Shown here: positions 62,221-64,000 of the stretch, in pieces
Layout of the letters: each line of letters opens with the position of its first letter
How positions within the stretch are numbered: the first letter of the stretch is position 1
Assembly: GCA_041751425.1 (NCBI GenBank)
Contig: JBGSXL010000013.1
Coordinates: 1 to 64,000 of the forward strand
Reading direction: 5' to 3'
Length of the DNA stretch: 64,000 nucleotides
Source of the DNA: JAVVEG01 sp041751425
GTDB lineage: Bacteria > Pseudomonadota > Gammaproteobacteria > Pseudomonadales > Pseudohongiellaceae
Made by a program: the position numbers and the translations under genes
The notes under the pieces: generated by a model
What the model saw: only the letters and a program-made list of their open reading frames with translations
Databases searched by the model: none
What the model was told of the DNA's origin: nothing

Positions 62221-63615
62221 ATGACAAAGAAGACGACCCGCACAGAACACGACAGCATGGGCAATATTGATGTTCCCATAGATGCGCTATGGGGAGCGCA
62301 GACGCAACGTTCCCTGAGTTACTTCAAGATTGGCAACGATACTTTTCCGCGCAGTTTTATTGACGCGTTCGCGCTGGTAAAAAAGGCTGCCGCTGTCGCC
62401 AATCTGGTTTTGGGCAAACTTGATGAGCAGCGCTGTTCACTGATTACACAGGTATGTGACGAGATTAAACAAGGTTTGCATGTTGATCAGTTTCCGTTGT
62501 CGGTGTGGCAGACAGGCAGTGGTACACAAACGAACATGAATCTGAATGAGGTCATCGCTAACCGAGGCAATCAATTGGCGGGTCATGATCCGGGCAGCCA
62601 TACGCCCCTGCATCCGAATGATCACGTCAACATGTCGCAATCCTCCAACGATGTTTTTCCCACCGTGATGCACGTATGTTGTGTTCAGCAATTGCAATGC
62701 GGACTGTTCCCCGCGCTGAACGAACTATTGAAAACTTTGGCACAAAAAAGTGATGAGTTTAGCGCCATAATAAAGATTGGTCGCACCCATATGATGGATG
62801 CGACACCGGTAACTCTGGGGCAGGAGTTTGGTGCCTTTCACGCGCAACTCAGTTACGCACAGAGACAATTGCAGGTAATACTGCCAGATCTTTTGCAACT
62901 TGCCATCGGTGGCAGTGCGGTGGGTACAGGATTGAATACACATCCCGAATGGTCACGAACTGTTTGTGAGAAAATTTCAGACCTTGCCGGACTCTCGTTC
63001 AAACCCGCAGAGAATAAATTCATGGCTCTCGCCGCTCATGATGTATTAGTCGATTTGCATGGTCGCCTGAATCTGCTTGCCACTGCGTTGTACAAGATGG
63101 CCAGCGATATTCGCCTGATGAACAGCGGCCCACGTTGCGGTCTGGCGGAAGTACGCATACCCGCCAACGAACCGGGCAGTTCGATTATGCCGGGCAAGGT
63201 CAATCCAACACAGGCGGAAGCGCTGACCATGGTATGTGTCAAGATCATGGGCAACAATGCAGCGGTAAGCATTGCCGGCAGTCAGGGTCATTTTCAATTG
63301 AATGTGTTCAAACCATTACTTATCCATCAGTTATTGGATTCCATCACCTTGCTAAGTGATGCGATGCAAAGCTTTAACCGGAACTGTCTGCAGGGATTGC
63401 AAGCTAACACCGATCAGTTACGGGAGAATGTTGCCAGGTCGCTGATGCTGGTCACTGCACTGAATCCGCATATTGGCTATGACAATGCAGCAGAGGCAGC
63501 AAAGTATGCTGAAAAAAACGATGTGAGTTTAAAAGAGTCTGTTGTCACACTTGGGTTTATGACAGCGGAAGAATTTGATTTGCGGGTTAAACCGGCAGAT
63601 ATGTTGCAGCCGTGA
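62221..63615 (+). CDS. fumC: Fumarate hydratase class II
   Basis: 464 residues from ATG 62221 (GGAG 6 bases upstream; an earlier ATG at 62209 is possible). Iron-free fumarase: TEHDSMGNIDVPIDALWGAQTQRS at the start, SGTQTNMNLNEVIANRG, and the family signature GSSIMPGKVNPTQAEAL. Converts fumarate to malate in the TCA cycle. Downstream of acnA in the same orientation; being oxidant-resistant it complements the iron-sulfur aconitase. Confidence 0.97.
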   Translation: MTKKTTRTEHDSMGNIDVPIDALWGAQTQRSLSYFKIGNDTFPRSFIDAFALVKKAAAVANLVLGKLDEQRCSLITQVCDEIKQGLHVDQFPLSVWQTGSGTQTNMNLNEVIANRGNQLAGHDPGSHTPLHPNDHVNMSQSSNDVFPTVMHVCCVQQLQCGLFPALNELLKTLAQKSDEFSAIIKIGRTHMMDATPVTLGQEFGAFHAQLSYAQRQLQVILPDLLQLAIGGSAVGTGLNTHPEWSRTVCEKISDLAGLSFKPAENKFMALAAHDVLVDLHGRLNLLATALYKMASDIRLMNSGPRCGLAEVRIPANEPGSSIMPGKVNPTQAEALTMVCVKIMGNNAAVSIAGSQGHFQLNVFKPLLIHQLLDSITLLSDAMQSFNRNCLQGLQANTDQLRENVARSLMLVTALNPHIGYDNAAEAAKYAEKNDVSLKESVVTLGFMTAEEFDLRVKPADMLQP

Positions 63616-63627
63616 AGCGGGGATCGT

Positions 63628-63659
63628 TTCCGGCCAGCAAATTGCATTGCCAGCCGGAA
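63628..63659. terminator. Hairpin between fumC and the ompA-like gene
   Basis: TTCCGGC pairs with GCCGGAA, with GCAA/TTGC inside. Between convergent genes; only GCGCTTTC or ACGATCC follows, so the evidence for a true Rho-independent terminator is weak. Confidence 0.4.
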
Positions 63660-63678
63660 GCGCTTTCACCAGGAGAGC

Positions 63679-64000
63679 TTACTGAATAGCGACAATCTGC
63701 AGCTCAACGCGGCGGTTCATCGCGCGACCTGCATCATTGGCATTGCTGGCGATCGGTTGATCCGGCCCCATGCCCTGCACAATCAAGCGGCTTTGATCGA
63801 CACCACCAGCAGCCAGGTGGTTGGCAACGCTGGTAGCACGTCTATTCGACAGATTGTAGTTATAGTCCGCAGCACCCGTTGAGTCGGTATGACCGGTAAC
63901 GCGAAGGCGCGTATCTTTGTACTTGTACAAAATCACGCCTACGGAATCCAACACGTCAAGAAAGTCAGACCGCAGACCGAATTCATTGGTGTTAAAAGTA
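63679..64000 (-). CDS. OmpA-family C-terminal domain protein (N-terminal part beyond right edge)
   Basis: 107 residues visible, frame open to the window end (reads TFNTNEFGLRSDFLDVLDSV first). OmpA/MotB peptidoglycan-binding domain: TGHTDSTGAADYN, LSNRRATSVANHL, and MNRRVELQIVAIQ at the end, with conserved D and R ligands for diaminopimelate. The upstream protein could be an OmpA porin or a lipoprotein such as a YiaD relative. Confidence 0.9.
   Translation of the reverse strand, partial: TFNTNEFGLRSDFLDVLDSVGVILYKYKDTRLRVTGHTDSTGAADYNYNLSNRRATSVANHLAAGGVDQSRLIVQGMGPDQPIASNANDAGRAMNRRVELQIVAIQ

Noticed and set aside
1..64000. tRNA or rRNA genes
   Set aside because: No cloverleaf-like segments with a TTCGA arm and CCA end, and no rRNA-like conserved sequence, were noticed on reading; a tRNAscan-type search was not possible.

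Overview
The window is chromosomal DNA from a Gram-negative bacterium, most likely an aerobic, probably aquatic gammaproteobacterium (Cellvibrionales, OM182 or Pseudohongiella-like). That placement is inferred from gene content: TamA/TamB outer-membrane assembly, AcnA and class II fumarase, RarD, Tat-exported oxidoreductases, a bacteriophytochrome operon, and several small secreted proteins of families common in marine gammaproteobacteria. No rRNA, tRNA or CRISPR array was seen. Genes are dense and most small neighbours overlap by a few bases.

Layout. 1-131 is the end of an IS481-family insertion sequence whose transposase runs off the left edge. 141-174 is a strong terminator. 459-2967 (minus) holds a phospholipase D/cardiolipin synthase-like protein and an MscS channel. 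3260-9249 (plus) is a tightly packed stress operon: large catalase KatE, a broken DUF2254 membrane protein, a YetF/DUF421 protein, an APC permease, a 24-codon ORF and a solitary SdhB-like iron-sulfur protein. 9386-12909 (minus) has a secreted PRC-barrel protein and a heme oxygenase-bacteriophytochrome-GGDEF pair. 13041-16443 has a secreted cyclase-family protein diverging from katG, whose promoter region carries a perfect OxyR half-operator. 16561-20586 (minus) is a periplasmic three-subunit molybdenum hydroxylase of the PaoABC type.

20750-28791 has a PadR/HAAS pair, a methyltransferase, a small membrane protein behind a possible sigma-54 promoter, an Smr-like protein, RarD, an alpha/beta hydrolase with kynureninase, and a Tat-exported dienelactone hydrolase-like protein. 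29044-37593 has a CSS-EAL phosphodiesterase, SGNH and epoxide-hydrolase-like enzymes, a secreted oligoendopeptidase F, a MATE exporter and a sterol-desaturase-like protein. 37662-38521 is an AT-rich insert that encodes a double-glycine-leader, bacteriocin-like peptide followed by a four-helix membrane protein (possible immunity protein). I consider this the most interesting locus in the window. 38659-47983 has a TonB-like orphan protein, a CinA-type protein, GST, acetyltransferases, a lipase-like protein, a 2OG oxygenase and an MscS/MgtE-N/MgtE operon. 48076-53682 has a paraoxonase-like protein, a secreted orphan protein and a fatty-acyl-CoA module (acyl-CoA dehydrogenase, SDR, CaiB/BaiF racemase). 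53692-63615 has tamB-tamA diverging from acnA-fumC. The right edge cuts an OmpA-family gene.

Themes: peroxide defence (KatE, KatG, OxyR site), cyclic-di-GMP turnover (a light-sensing cyclase and a periplasm-sensing phosphodiesterase), exported redox enzymes, osmotic and Mg2+ homeostasis, and oxidation of lipids and aromatics. All family assignments are by eye from the sequence; no database search was run.
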